Shown: piece after piece, positions 19,022 through 28,095 of the stretch
Layout: each line of letters opens with the position of its first letter
How positions within the stretch are numbered: the first letter of the stretch is position 1
DNA from: an uncultured Chitinophagaceae bacterium
GTDB lineage: Bacteria > Bacteroidota > Bacteroidia > Chitinophagales > Chitinophagaceae
DNA: 64,000 nt
Reading direction: 5' to 3'
Assembly: GCA_937873715.1 (NCBI GenBank)
Contig: CALMYJ010000012.1
Location: 62,001 to 126,000, forward strand
Notes under the pieces: model-generated
What the model was told of the DNA's origin: nothing
Seen by the model: only the letters and a program-made list of their open reading frames with translations
Databases searched by the model: none
Translations under genes and position numbers: made by a program

Positions 19022-20019
19022 GGTACATTTACCACCCGGAGTATTTCGTTAATCATTTGCTCTACGGTAATATTTTCGGCTTCTGCCTCGTAAGTAAGGC
19101 CAATACGGTGGCGCAGCACATCCCGGCAAATATTGCGTATATCTTCGGGCAGTACATATCCCCTCTTATGTAAAAAAGCTACAGCCCTTGCTGCCAGCGC
19201 CAGGTTAATACTGGCCCTTGGTGAAGCGCCAAAACTGATGAGTGGTTTTAATTTTTGCAAGCCATGCTTTTCGGGAAACCTTGTGGCAAAAACAATATCG
19301 AGGATGTACTGCTCCACTTTTTCATCCATATATACCTGGCGCACCAGTTCTCTTGCGGCTAATATTTCGCTGGTGGAGGCTACGGCAAATATTTTTTCGG
19401 CAGGCAGGCTGCCTGTGTTTTGCCGGATGATTTGCTGTTCCTCTTCCCGGGTGGGATAGCCTACCACCACTTTAAGCATAAACCTGTCTACCTGCGCTTC
19501 GGGCAAAGGATAAGTACCCTCCTGCTCAATGGGGTTTTGTGTGGCCAGCACCAAAAAAGGTTCTTCTAACTTATACGTATGTTCGCCAATGGTTACCTGC
19601 CGCTCCTGCATGGCTTCCAGTAGGGCACTTTGCACTTTTGCCGGGGCCCTGTTTATTTCATCGGCCAAAATAAAATTGGCGAATATGGGACCACGACGTA
19701 CATAAAAATCGTTTTTTGCCTGGTTGTAAATCATCGTACCCACTACATCCGCCGGCAACAAATCCGGGGTAAATTGTATACGGCTGAAATCGGCACTAAT
19801 GGTTTGTGCCAGCGATTTTATCGCCAGTGTTTTTGCCAGGCCCGGCACCCCTTCTAGCAACACGTGCCCGTTGCACAACAGGCCTATCAGCAACCGCTCC
19901 GTCATAGCCTGCTGGCCTACTATTACCTTAGCCAGTTCATCATTGATGCGGTTAACAAAAGTGCCGGCATGTGCAATTTTATCACTGAGTAAACGTATCT
20001 CCTCTGCTGTTTGTACCAT
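19018..20019 (-). CDS. moxR: MoxR family AAA+ ATPase
   Basis: A 333-aa AAA+ chaperone-like ATPase. Walker A is GVPGLAKT near residue 57, Walker B is ADEINRAPAKVQSALLEAMQE near 115, sensor 1 is LATQNPIEQEGTYPLPEAQ near 161, and an arginine-finger region follows. It leads a four-gene set (moxR, DUF58, BatD-like, batA). MoxR proteins mature or activate protein complexes and affect stress resistance. Length is typical. Confidence 0.93.
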   Translation of the reverse strand: MVQTAEEIRLLSDKIAHAGTFVNRINDELAKVIVGQQAMTERLLIGLLCNGHVLLEGVPGLAKTLAIKSLAQTISADFSRIQFTPDLLPADVVGTMIYNQAKNDFYVRRGPIFANFILADEINRAPAKVQSALLEAMQERQVTIGEHTYKLEEPFLVLATQNPIEQEGTYPLPEAQVDRFMLKVVVGYPTREEEQQIIRQNTGSLPAEKIFAVASTSEILAARELVRQVYMDEKVEQYILDIVFATRFPEKHGLQKLKPLISFGASPRASINLALAARAVAFLHKRGYVLPEDIRNICRDVLRHRIGLTYEAEAENITVEQMINEILRVVNVP

Positions 20020-20192
20020 AAAAAATATTGAGAAAATGTATTGGTTTGCGAAATACTATACTGCACAAAATACAAACTATGCCTGTACAAAAATGCTGCC
20101 GTTATATTTGTTCACAGCAAAATTGTGTTAAATGAAATTTCACGAAAGACTGCATTTGTCCAAAATGAGTTTGGATGTAAAACCTGCTCCTG

Positions 20193-21875
20193 CTAACTAA
20201 GGTATTTGCCCACTATCGGTACCCTGCGGCCCACCCCAAAAGCCTTGGGCGAAATGCGGATGATAGGGCAAAACTGGTTGCGCTTGTACTCATTTACATT
20301 TACCATCTTCAGCACACGGTCTACCAGCGCTGCATCAAATCCCTGTGCTTTAATTTCTTTTGGCCCTTGCCGGCGCTCGATGTACTGGTACAAAATTTTA
20401 TCGAGTATAGCATAATCGGGCAGCGAATCAGAATCTTTTTGTCCGGGTCTTAATTCTGCAGACGGTGCTTTGGTGATGATATTTCCAGGAATAATTTCTT
20501 TCTGCCTGTTGATATAATTGGCCAGCGCATACACCTGCAGTTTATAGCAATCACCCAGTACCCCTATACCACCGGCCATATCGCCATACAGTGTGCCGTA
20601 GCCGGTGGCCAGTTCGCTTTTATTGGAAGTGTTTAATAAAATATACCCGAACTTATTGGCAATAGCCATCAGCAAATTGCCCCTGCTCCGGCTTTGTATA
20701 TTTTCTTCAGCAAGACTAAAAGGTAAATCTTTAAAAATGGGCTGCAGTTCCTGCAAAAAGGCATCATAAATATTTTTGATGGGTACCACATCGTAAGGAT
20801 TGCCCAGGTTTTTACTCAATGCTACGGCATCATTTACCGAATGATCGGTAGAATACTGCGAAGGCATCAATACCGCCCTTACATTTTCGGGGCCAAGTGC
20901 GGTGCAGGCCAGGGCAATGGTAACGGCACTGTCTATACCACCACTGCTGCCAATGATGGCTTTGCTGAAACCCATCTTACCAAAATAATCTTTAATCCCC
21001 ATTACAATTGCATCATGCACCTGTGCTATGTTCAGGTGTTCGTTGAGTACCAAAGGAGCAAGTTCAGTATCGGGCACACGGCTGGCAGGTTCTATTACTG
21101 GTGCATCAATACTGCCGTCATCATTCAATACAAAGCCCTGCAGTGTCGATTCAAAAAAAGGCAACTGGCCACACAGGTTACCGCTTTTATCAAACACCAT
21201 TGAAGCGCCATCAAACACAATTTCTGTTTGGCTGCCAACGGCGTTGCAGTAAAACATGGGCAGTTTGTATTTTAACACATTGGCCTTAATGATGGCTTTA
21301 CGGTCTTCATCATGCGTATAATCAAATGGAGAGGCCGAAATATTAATCATTATATCCGGTTGCTGTTCCATCAATTTATCCATCGGGCAAATGCGGTACA
21401 GGGGATTGTTGCCCAGGTTCCAGATATCTTCACAAATAGTGAGTGCAATTTTTTTGCCTTTGTGTTCAATCACATTCCATTCGTAAGCCGGTTCAAAATA
21501 GCGGTATTCATCAAACACATCGTAAGTAGGCAGTAGTGTTTTGTGGGCTATCGCTTTAATTTTTTTATCGTACAAAAAGAAAGCGGCATTAAATAAATCT
21601 TTCCCCTCTTTTATGGGGTTGCGTTCGGGAGCGCCAATAATTACGGCAATGGTATCGGCATGCTGGCGGATAGCATCAACCGCCTGGTTACACTTAAGGA
21701 TAAAATCGTCAAACTCTAAAAAATCCCGTGGAGGATAACCGCATACACTTAGTTCGCTAAATACAATTATATCGCCACCCTGTTGTTTTGCTTCTTCTAT
21801 GGCAGAGATAATTTTTGTTGTATTACTTTCAAAATTGCCAATATGGTAGTTTTGCTGTGCTAAAAAAATTTTCAT
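20193..21875 (-). CDS. nadE: Glutamine-dependent NAD+ synthetase
   Basis: A 560-aa two-domain enzyme making NAD+ from nicotinate adenine dinucleotide, ATP and glutamine. The N-terminal nitrilase-like glutaminase carries the Glu-Lys-Cys triad regions (FSELSVCGYPPRDF near 44, KTLLPTYDVFDE, LTICEDIWN near 150). The C-terminal synthetase has the PP-loop SSGGIDSA near 310 and TSNKSELATGYGT near 415. I start at the ATG at 21875, two codons inside a possible GTG. It is divergent from gldB. nadC lies about 2 kb further on, so two NAD genes cluster loosely. Confidence 0.95.
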   Translation of the reverse strand: MKIFLAQQNYHIGNFESNTTKIISAIEEAKQQGGDIIVFSELSVCGYPPRDFLEFDDFILKCNQAVDAIRQHADTIAVIIGAPERNPIKEGKDLFNAAFFLYDKKIKAIAHKTLLPTYDVFDEYRYFEPAYEWNVIEHKGKKIALTICEDIWNLGNNPLYRICPMDKLMEQQPDIMINISASPFDYTHDEDRKAIIKANVLKYKLPMFYCNAVGSQTEIVFDGASMVFDKSGNLCGQLPFFESTLQGFVLNDDGSIDAPVIEPASRVPDTELAPLVLNEHLNIAQVHDAIVMGIKDYFGKMGFSKAIIGSSGGIDSAVTIALACTALGPENVRAVLMPSQYSTDHSVNDAVALSKNLGNPYDVVPIKNIYDAFLQELQPIFKDLPFSLAEENIQSRSRGNLLMAIANKFGYILLNTSNKSELATGYGTLYGDMAGGIGVLGDCYKLQVYALANYINRQKEIIPGNIITKAPSAELRPGQKDSDSLPDYAILDKILYQYIERRQGPKEIKAQGFDAALVDRVLKMVNVNEYKRNQFCPIIRISPKAFGVGRRVPIVGKYLS

Positions 21876-21960
21876 AAACACATCCGCCGAGTACAGGCGT
21901 ATCTTTATTTGCCCGAAAAATAATTTATTTGTAAAGTTAACCCATTAAAAAGCATTATTG

Positions 21961-23001
21961 ATGAAGAACCTGTTTGTAGCTGCCGGCTTCGCTGTTGTGG
22001 TTTTATTTTCCTGCAGCGATGGTAACAAAACGCCTGATGTATCCGGCATAAAAGTGACCCTTAACCTGCATCGTTTCGACAAAGATTTTTTTGCCATAGA
22101 CAGCAACCGTATTGATACAAGCCTGAGCGAACTTCAAAAAAAATATCCAACTTTTTTTACCGATTATCTCGGCAATATACTCGGCATCAACCGTGATATG
22201 ATTGAGCAGGGTACTGCACCGGCAGCTATAAAGTATTTTTTGGCCAGCTACAAACCATTATACGATAGTGTGCAAAAAACTTTTGGCAGTTTTGATCAGC
22301 CGCTGGAAGAAATAAAAAAGATGCTGCAGTATGTACGGTATTATTTTCCTGCTTACCAGGTTCCGTCAACCGTAGTTACTTTCATCGGCCCTTTAGATGC
22401 TTCATTTAAAACAACCCTGGGTGTGCAGGGCGATATACTTACGCCAAACGAACTGGGCGTTGGCCTGCAGTTGCACCTGGGCGCTGCCTCTAATTTTTAT
22501 ACTTCACAGCAGGGGCAGGAACTTTACCCCTTGTACATTTCAAAAAGATTTGAACACAATAATATTGCACTCAATCTTGCCAAAACCATTGTTGATGATT
22601 TGCATCCTGAAGCGGAGGACGACAAGCCTCTTATCAGCCGCATGGTGGATAATGGCAAACGCCTGTACCTGCTGGAGAGATTTACGCCAAAAGCACCGGC
22701 ACACCAGTTAATTGGGTATACTAAAGAACAGTTAGAGGGCTGTTATAAAAACGAGGCCCTTATCTGGGATTTTTTTATAAAAAATAATTTCCTGCAGCGC
22801 TCAGATAAAAATGTGGTGGACTATATAAACGAAGGCCCAAAAACACAGGAGTTAGGCGAAACGGCGCCGGGCAATATTGGCAGCTTTTGCGGCTGGCAGA
22901 TTGTAAAAAAGTATATGGCTAACAATCCTTCAACCACAATGCCGCAACTGCTGGCGATGGATAATGAACAACTGTTTCAGACGGTAAAATATAAGCCCTG
23001 A
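21961..23001 (+). CDS. gldB: Gliding motility lipoprotein GldB
   Basis: 346 aa. A lipoprotein signal peptide ends at FSCSD (Cys near residue 18). The mature protein starts with the GldB-type segment VTLNLHRFDKDFFAIDSN and continues with KYPTFFTDYLGNILGI, both typical of the family. GldB is needed for gliding and T9SS function in Flavobacterium, and homologues occur in many non-gliding Bacteroidota. The ATG at 21961 is preferred over a TTG directly before it. nadE lies next to it, divergently; gldC is not beside it. Confidence 0.85.
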   Translation: MKNLFVAAGFAVVVLFSCSDGNKTPDVSGIKVTLNLHRFDKDFFAIDSNRIDTSLSELQKKYPTFFTDYLGNILGINRDMIEQGTAPAAIKYFLASYKPLYDSVQKTFGSFDQPLEEIKKMLQYVRYYFPAYQVPSTVVTFIGPLDASFKTTLGVQGDILTPNELGVGLQLHLGAASNFYTSQQGQELYPLYISKRFEHNNIALNLAKTIVDDLHPEAEDDKPLISRMVDNGKRLYLLERFTPKAPAHQLIGYTKEQLEGCYKNEALIWDFFIKNNFLQRSDKNVVDYINEGPKTQELGETAPGNIGSFCGWQIVKKYMANNPSTTMPQLLAMDNEQLFQTVKYKP

Positions 23002-23088
23002 TTTTTCAAAAAAACAACGGGCATGTTGTGCTGCAGCAGTACACCGCATTACTGCAAAATTGCTGCCGTATTAAGTGAAGGAAAAAAC

Positions 23089-23475
23089 TTAGTTCATTTT
23101 AAAAGGCACTACCATTTCGAAAGCCGGGATGGATACACGGAATAATTTTTGTGTGCTGTGGTTTTCCATCTGGTAATTGCCATACATGCGGCCCATTTCG
23201 GTACGCAGGTTACAGCCGCTGATGTACTGGTAATTTTCGCCGGGATTTATTTGTGGCTGCACCCCTATCACCCCTTCGCCTTCCACTTCACGCAGGCTGC
23301 CGTTGGAGTCGAAGATGTACCAGTGGCGTCTTAACAATTTTACGGGAAAGCTATTGTTGTTTTCAATGGTAATCCTGTAGGCAAACATATACTCACTGTT
23401 TACAGGGTTGCTGTAATCGGGCTGGTAGAAAGTTTCTACCGATACTTTTACACCTTCAGAAATTTTTGATACCAT
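23089..23475 (-). CDS. apaG: ApaG domain protein
   Basis: 128 aa, the normal size for ApaG (DUF525), a fibronectin-III-like beta sandwich. Family stretches are YMFAYRITIENNNSFPVKLLRRHWYI, VEGEGVIGVQPQINPGENYQYISGC and MYGNYQM. ApaG was linked to Co2+/Mg2+ phenotypes in enterobacteria, and its biochemical function is unsettled. It is convergent with gldB and lies 51 bases downstream of the SUI1 gene on the same strand. Confidence 0.92.
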   Translation of the reverse strand: MVSKISEGVKVSVETFYQPDYSNPVNSEYMFAYRITIENNNSFPVKLLRRHWYIFDSNGSLREVEGEGVIGVQPQINPGENYQYISGCNLRTEMGRMYGNYQMENHSTQKLFRVSIPAFEMVVPFKMN

Positions 23476-23526
23476 GTAATGTAATTGCTGATATAAAAAT
23501 AATGGATTAAAGGCGTACTACTATTG

Positions 23527-23874
23527 TTAAAGTTTTTTTGCAGCAGTGTAGCCGTTTTTTTGCAGCCATTGCAATACTTTATCCCGGTTATCGCCCTGTA
23601 CTAATATTTCTCCATCCTTAACCGAGCCCCCTGTACCGCAAAAAGCTTTGAGGCTTTTACCCAACTGTTCTATATCGGTTAGGGTTCCGGCAAATCCTTC
23701 TATTAAAGTAACAGCTTTGCCGCCCCGTTGTTTGGTATCGAGGCGTATTTTAAGTTTTTGCTGGGCAGGCAGTAAGGTTTCCGGTTCATCTTCTGTAAAA
23801 CCGGTTGGCTTAAAATTGGGATCGGTGGAGTACACCAGTCCGCCAAAGCCATTTCTTTTTTTTGAACTCATCAT
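23527..23874 (-). CDS. SUI1/YciH family translation factor
   Basis: 115 aa of the eIF1/SUI1 fold. The family core is KQRGGKAVTLIEGFAG, LGKSLKAFCGTGGSVKDG and VQGDNRDKVLQWLQKNGY. An N-terminal tail of about 45 residues is variable, as in other bacterial YciH proteins. Bacterial SUI1 homologues affect start-site fidelity in vitro, but the cellular role is unclear. It begins 2 bases after the nadC stop, so it is co-transcribed with nadC. Confidence 0.9.
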   Translation of the reverse strand: MMSSKKRNGFGGLVYSTDPNFKPTGFTEDEPETLLPAQQKLKIRLDTKQRGGKAVTLIEGFAGTLTDIEQLGKSLKAFCGTGGSVKDGEILVQGDNRDKVLQWLQKNGYTAAKKL

Positions 23875-23876
23875 TG

Positions 23877-24734
23877 TTAATTTAAGGGTAGCGCTTTCAG
23901 GCTCAAATCCAGGCTGCGTGCCTGGTGTATTACAGCCCCGCTCGAAATAAAATCCACGCCTGTGGCAGCATAGCTTTCAATATTATCCAGCGTAATACCG
24001 CCGCTGGCTTCTGTTTCACAACTACCATCAATAATTTTTAAGGCATCTGTTATTAATGCAGGGGTAAAATTGTCGAGCATTATGCGGTCAACTTTTTGGG
24101 TGGCCACAGCTTTCTGTACATCATCCAATGTACGTGTTTCCACTTCTATTTTAAGCCCGGGTTTTATCGTTTGTACATAGCTGTATGCTTTTTCAATAGC
24201 CTGCACTATACCGCCACAATAGTCAATATGATTATCTTTTAGCATAATCATATCGTACAGGCCCTGCCGGTGGTTGAGGCCACCGCCAATACGCACGGCT
24301 TCTTTTTCGAGCAGGCGAAAATTGGGAGTGGTTTTACGGGTATCAAGCAGTTGAGTTTTATACCCTTTTAGTTTATCGGTGTATTTTTTGGTAAGTGTGG
24401 CAATGCCGCTCATGCGCTGCATACAGTTAAGGGCCAGTCTTTCGCATTGTAATATGGTATGCACCTTGGCTGTTACTTCAAAGGCTATTTCGCCATAGTG
24501 CATAGATTCGCCATCCTGTTTTAATATTTCAAACTGCACATCTGGCTGCATGTAGCGAAAAACTTTTTCAGCCACCTGCACACCGGCCAGTATGCCTTCA
24601 TCTTTTATTTTAAGTATTGCCTTACCTGCTGCTGCCGGTTGTATGCAGCTTAAAGTGGAGTGATCGCCATCGCCAATATCTTCAGCAAGGGCATTTTTTA
24701 TCAGCAGGTGTAGCTGTGCATCAAACTGTATCAT
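23877..24734 (-). CDS. nadC: Nicotinate-nucleotide pyrophosphorylase (carboxylating)
   Basis: Quinolinate phosphoribosyltransferase converting quinolinate plus PRPP to nicotinate mononucleotide in de novo NAD synthesis. Motifs are ERLALNCMQRMSGIAT, DTRKTTPNFRLLEKEAVRIGGG, HRQGLYDMIMLKDNHI, EVETRTLDD and IMLDNF. I start at the ATG at 24734 (285 aa, normal length). The longer open frame back to 24794 would translate through a perfect terminator hairpin (24752-24781), so it is rejected. SUI1 follows directly. Confidence 0.93.
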   Translation of the reverse strand: MIQFDAQLHLLIKNALAEDIGDGDHSTLSCIQPAAAGKAILKIKDEGILAGVQVAEKVFRYMQPDVQFEILKQDGESMHYGEIAFEVTAKVHTILQCERLALNCMQRMSGIATLTKKYTDKLKGYKTQLLDTRKTTPNFRLLEKEAVRIGGGLNHRQGLYDMIMLKDNHIDYCGGIVQAIEKAYSYVQTIKPGLKIEVETRTLDDVQKAVATQKVDRIMLDNFTPALITDALKIIDGSCETEASGGITLDNIESYAATGVDFISSGAVIHQARSLDLSLKALPLN

Positions 24735-24751
24735 TGGCACAAAACTAAAAT

Positions 24752-24781
24752 AAAAATCCCCCGGGTGAACGGGGGATTTTT
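24752..24781 (-). terminator. Terminator hairpin after the DUF4783 gene
   Basis: A perfect 11-bp stem, AAAAATCCCCC (24752-24762) with GGGGGATTTTT (24771-24781), and an 8-base loop. On the minus strand it follows the DUF4783 stop (24801) and ends in a T-rich run. It sits directly upstream of the nadC ATG and could work in both directions. Confidence 0.85.
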
Positions 24782-24800
24782 TAATATTCAGCATTTGCTT

Positions 24801-25181
24801 TTATCGTGTTTCAAATCTTAACTCCTGCAGTACCTGGGTTTCCTTTTTTTGTTTCATAAATATGGTGGTTCTGTAAGCACCGCTTTTAGTTTGCAGGGTG
24901 CCAATACAATACTGTGAGCCTGCGCTTTCTCCTTTATGGATAATCTCAAAATTTTTTACCGAATTATTGGAGAAAAAATCCCTGATAATCATTTCGGCCT
25001 GGCTTTTACTATAGCTGTTACTTTTATCAGGCATACTTATCTCTACGCTGGCATCAAAAAAACGAGCCAGTTGCGTAGCGTTACCGGCTTTCATCGCCCC
25101 AATTACATCTTCAATACCTACTTTAATGGTAAAGGCAGACAGCAGCATCATTAGAAATACGGGAGTAAAAATATATTTCAT
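24801..25181 (-). CDS. DUF4783 family exported protein
   Basis: 126 aa. An N-terminal signal sequence or membrane anchor (about 1-18, MKYIFTPVFLMMLLSAFTI) precedes an NTF2-like alpha+beta domain: IEDVIGAMKAGNATQLARFFDASVEI, SKSQAEMIIRDFFSNN and GTLQTKSGAYRTTIFMK. This agrees with DUF4783, a Bacteroidota family often found beside nadC. The function is unknown. The start at 25181 leaves a normal signal peptide; the longer frame adds 14 unlike residues. A strong terminator follows. Confidence 0.8.
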   Translation of the reverse strand: MKYIFTPVFLMMLLSAFTIKVGIEDVIGAMKAGNATQLARFFDASVEISMPDKSNSYSKSQAEMIIRDFFSNNSVKNFEIIHKGESAGSQYCIGTLQTKSGAYRTTIFMKQKKETQVLQELRFETR

Positions 25182-25302
25182 ACAAAATGGTTTCACTAAA
25201 GCAATTTGCCAAAAACGTGCCAATCCGGTAAAATTTTATAATTAGCCAGGGATTTAAAATAAATAGAAGACGTTGATAAAGCCCCAAAAGCTGCAAATAA
25301 TT

Positions 25303-25310
25303 TAGCTTTG
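25303..25310 (+). promoter_or_regulatory. -7 promoter box TAGCTTTG for gpmI
   Basis: An exact TAnnTTTG match with only 4 bases between it and the ATG at 25315. In Bacteroidota the transcript starts a few bases after this box, so the gpmI mRNA should have almost no leader. No TTTG is present at the 19-base spacing. Confidence 0.55.
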
Positions 25311-25314
25311 GGAC

Positions 25315-26829
25315 ATGAATAGTAAAAAAGTAGTATTAATTATAATGGATGGATGGGGCCTTGGCAGCGTTAAAAGCAGCGATGCCATCCAAAACGCTAA
25401 TGTACCCTTTGTAACCTCACTGTACGGCAAATACCCCAATACCACCCTCATTACTTGTGGTGAAGCTGTGGGCCTGCCCGAAGGACAGATGGGCAACAGC
25501 GAAGTAGGCCACCTTAACCTTGGCGCAGGCCGTATTGTGTACCAGGAACTGCAGCGGATTAACGTAGCCATACGCAGCGGCGAATTCCAGGCCAATGCCA
25601 CCCTGCTTGATGCTATTCGTTATGCCAAAACAAACAATAAACCCCTGCACCTGCTGGGCCTGGTAAGTGATGGCGGTGTGCACTCTCATACTACTCATTT
25701 AAAGGCTATTACCAGCCTTTGCCAGCAAGAAGGTCTCAGTAACGTACTGGTACATGCTTTTACCGATGGCCGGGATACCGACCCAAAAAGCGGCCTGGGT
25801 TACCTGCAGGATTTACAGCAACACCTGGATAAAACAACGGGAACTATTGCCAGCATTACCGGCCGCTATTATGCGATGGACAGGGATAAAAGATGGGAAA
25901 GAGTGAAGCTGGCTTATGATGCCCTGGTAAATGCTGAAGGCAAAAAAACCGGGGATATGCTGGCGGCTGTAAAAGCCTCGTATGCCGAGGGTGTTACAGA
26001 TGAATTTATAAAACCTATCATCAACAGTAATATTGCCAATACGGTTATTGCCGAAGGCGATGCCGTTATTTGCTTCAACTTCCGTACCGACAGGTGCCGG
26101 GAAATTACCCAGGTACTTACGCAAACAGACATGCCCGACTTTGGCATGAAAACCCTTGCATTGCATTATACCACTATGACACAATACGACCAAACCTATA
26201 AAAATGTGCATGTGGTATTTGAAAACGATGATTTAAAAAATACCCTGGGCGAAATACTGGAACGGCATGGCAAAACCCAGATACGCATAGCCGAAACAGA
26301 AAAATATCCGCATGTAACTTTTTTCTTCAGCGGTGGCAGGGAAGTACCATTTGAAGGAGAAAAAAGGCTACTCGTGCAATCGCCCAAAGTAGCTACCTAC
26401 GATTTACAACCGGAAATGAGTGCCTATGAAATTACTGATTTGATAGTACCTGAAATTGAAAAAGGGGATACCGATTTTATCTGCCTCAACTTTGCCAATG
26501 CAGATATGGTGGGCCACACCGGTGTATGGGAAGCTGTAATAAAAGCTGTAGAAACTGTAGACAAGTGTGTAGAAAAAGTAGTAACAGCAGCTCTTAAAAA
26601 TGATTATACCATTTTTTTAACGGCCGATCATGGCAATGCAGACTATGAAATAAACGAAGATGGTTCACCCAACACAGCACATACCCTAAATCCTGTACCA
26701 CTCTTTGTAATCAGCAATAACTGGAGTGGTACCGTAAAAAATGGTAAATTGGGCGATATTGCACCCAGCATATTAACCATGATGGGCCTGCCGATACCTG
26801 CGGAAATGACGGGAGACATTTTGATTTAA
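25315..26829 (+). CDS. gpmI: 2,3-bisphosphoglycerate-independent phosphoglycerate mutase
   Basis: A 504-aa alkaline-phosphatase-fold enzyme interconverting 3- and 2-phosphoglycerate. The N-terminal metal site is LIIMDGWGLG, the phospho-serine motif is GQMGNSEVGHLNLGAGR (Ser near residue 62), and further motifs are HAFTDGRDTDPKSG, CFNFRTDRCREIT, NFANADMVGHTG and FLTADHGNAD. Length is normal. The haem-binding gene follows after 18 bases. Confidence 0.96.
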   Translation: MNSKKVVLIIMDGWGLGSVKSSDAIQNANVPFVTSLYGKYPNTTLITCGEAVGLPEGQMGNSEVGHLNLGAGRIVYQELQRINVAIRSGEFQANATLLDAIRYAKTNNKPLHLLGLVSDGGVHSHTTHLKAITSLCQQEGLSNVLVHAFTDGRDTDPKSGLGYLQDLQQHLDKTTGTIASITGRYYAMDRDKRWERVKLAYDALVNAEGKKTGDMLAAVKASYAEGVTDEFIKPIINSNIANTVIAEGDAVICFNFRTDRCREITQVLTQTDMPDFGMKTLALHYTTMTQYDQTYKNVHVVFENDDLKNTLGEILERHGKTQIRIAETEKYPHVTFFFSGGREVPFEGEKRLLVQSPKVATYDLQPEMSAYEITDLIVPEIEKGDTDFICLNFANADMVGHTGVWEAVIKAVETVDKCVEKVVTAALKNDYTIFLTADHGNADYEINEDGSPNTAHTLNPVPLFVISNNWSGTVKNGKLGDIAPSILTMMGLPIPAEMTGDILI

Positions 26830-26847
26830 CCTTAAAAAAATCCAATT

Positions 26848-27345
26848 GTGAAAATAATCCTGCGCCGTTTAGGCCTGCTGTTATTGGCTGCGCTTATTAT
26901 CATCCAGTTTTTTCAAACAGAAAAAAACAACGACACTTCTGCCGCAGCAGTTGCTAATGATATCAGTAAAAGTTATGCTGTACCGGCTGAGGTATTAAAG
27001 ATACTGCACAACAGTTGCTACGACTGCCATAGCAACAATACCGATTATCCCTGGTACGACAATATACAGCCTGTTTCCTGGTGGCTGAATCACCATATCA
27101 GCGAAGGTAAACGAGAGCTTAATTTCAATGAATTCTCTACTTATTCAGCACGCCGGCAATACAAAAAAATGGAAGAACTGGCAGAAGAAGTAAAGGAAGG
27201 CAAAATGCCTTTACCTGCTTACACCTCAATGCATAAGGAAGCAGTGCTTACAGCAGAAATGAAAAACCTGCTCCTCAACTGGGCACAATCTGTTCAGGAT
27301 ACTATCAAAAACAGGTACCCGGCCGACAGCCTTATTAAGCGCTAA
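26848..27345 (+). CDS. Haem-binding domain protein (c-type, CxxCH)
   Basis: 165 aa. One N-terminal hydrophobic anchor (about 6-22) is followed by a periplasmic Haem_bd domain with the covalent haem motif NSCYDCHSNNTDYPWYDNIQPVSWWLNHHI. Downstream, KMPLPAYTSMHKEAVLT is also typical. These small membrane-anchored cytochrome-like proteins are common in Bacteroidota. The electron-transfer partner is unknown. The start is GTG at 26848, 18 bases after gpmI, so the two are likely co-transcribed. Confidence 0.85.
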   Translation: MKIILRRLGLLLLAALIIIQFFQTEKNNDTSAAAVANDISKSYAVPAEVLKILHNSCYDCHSNNTDYPWYDNIQPVSWWLNHHISEGKRELNFNEFSTYSARRQYKKMEELAEEVKEGKMPLPAYTSMHKEAVLTAEMKNLLLNWAQSVQDTIKNRYPADSLIKR

Positions 27346-27467
27346 AACATTGCTCCCGGCTATATTTTTTGTACAATTATTTTTTTCTTTTCCGGCTATT
27401 TTACGCCACATGCAGCTACTCGTCTGTTTAAATTGCCTACATTTAGGGTAGAAATCCAAACATAAGT

Positions 27468-28043
27468 ATGACGGAAGAACTAATGCTGGCTGGGTGCCTG
27501 GAGAACAATGCTGCTTCGCAGGACGCCCTTTACAGCCGATACAGCCCCCGGATGCTTGGAGTATGCTACCGCTTTGCAAAAAACAGGGAGGATGCAGAAG
27601 ATATGCTCCAGGAAGGCTTCATAAAGGTATTTTCACAAATTCACCAATACCGGCACGAAGGTGCGCTGGAAGGCTGGATTAGAAGAATAATGGTACACAC
27701 CTGCATCAACTCTATCAAAAAAAATAAAAAATTTAACGACAGCGTAGATATTACTTATGCTGCAGGCATAGGCATCAGGGAAGAAGCAATACCCTCTGTG
27801 ATACATGCCAAAGAAGTAGTGGAATGTATTCGCCTGCTGCCATTGGGTTACCGTACTGTTTTAAACCTGTATGCCGTAGAGGGCTATTCGCATAAAGAAA
27901 TTGCAGAAATGCTGGATATTGAAGAAAGCACCAGCCGCTCCCAGTATACCCGTGCCAAAGTAATGCTGGAAGATATGCTGGTAAAAAAGAAGATTATTTT
28001 CAAACACAAAGAGAAAAATATCAGTTCAGCAACGGCTGTTTAA
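27468..28043 (+). CDS. ECF RNA polymerase sigma factor
   Basis: 191 aa. Sigma region 2 is visible as YSRYSPRMLGVCYRFAKNREDAEDMLQEGFIKVFSQIHQYRHEGALEGWIRRIMVHTCI (about 22-80 in shortened reading). Sigma region 4 is at about 120-175 with LLPLGYRTVLNLYAVEGYSHKEIAEMLDIEESTSRSQYTRAK, a clear helix-turn-helix. The next gene, four bases after the stop as measured to its earliest possible start, encodes an inner-membrane plus beta-barrel protein likely to regulate it. A weak TACATTTA box lies at 27438-27445. Confidence 0.93.
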   Translation: MTEELMLAGCLENNAASQDALYSRYSPRMLGVCYRFAKNREDAEDMLQEGFIKVFSQIHQYRHEGALEGWIRRIMVHTCINSIKKNKKFNDSVDITYAAGIGIREEAIPSVIHAKEVVECIRLLPLGYRTVLNLYAVEGYSHKEIAEMLDIEESTSRSQYTRAKVMLEDMLVKKKIIFKHKEKNISSATAV

Positions 28044-28095
28044 TGCTTTGAACGATAAAGATTGCGACCAAAAGAAAAAGAACCTAACGTGCAAA

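Noticed and set aside
24735..24794. N-terminal extension of nadC to 24794
   Set aside because: Would translate through a perfect terminator hairpin; 24734 gives the normal length.
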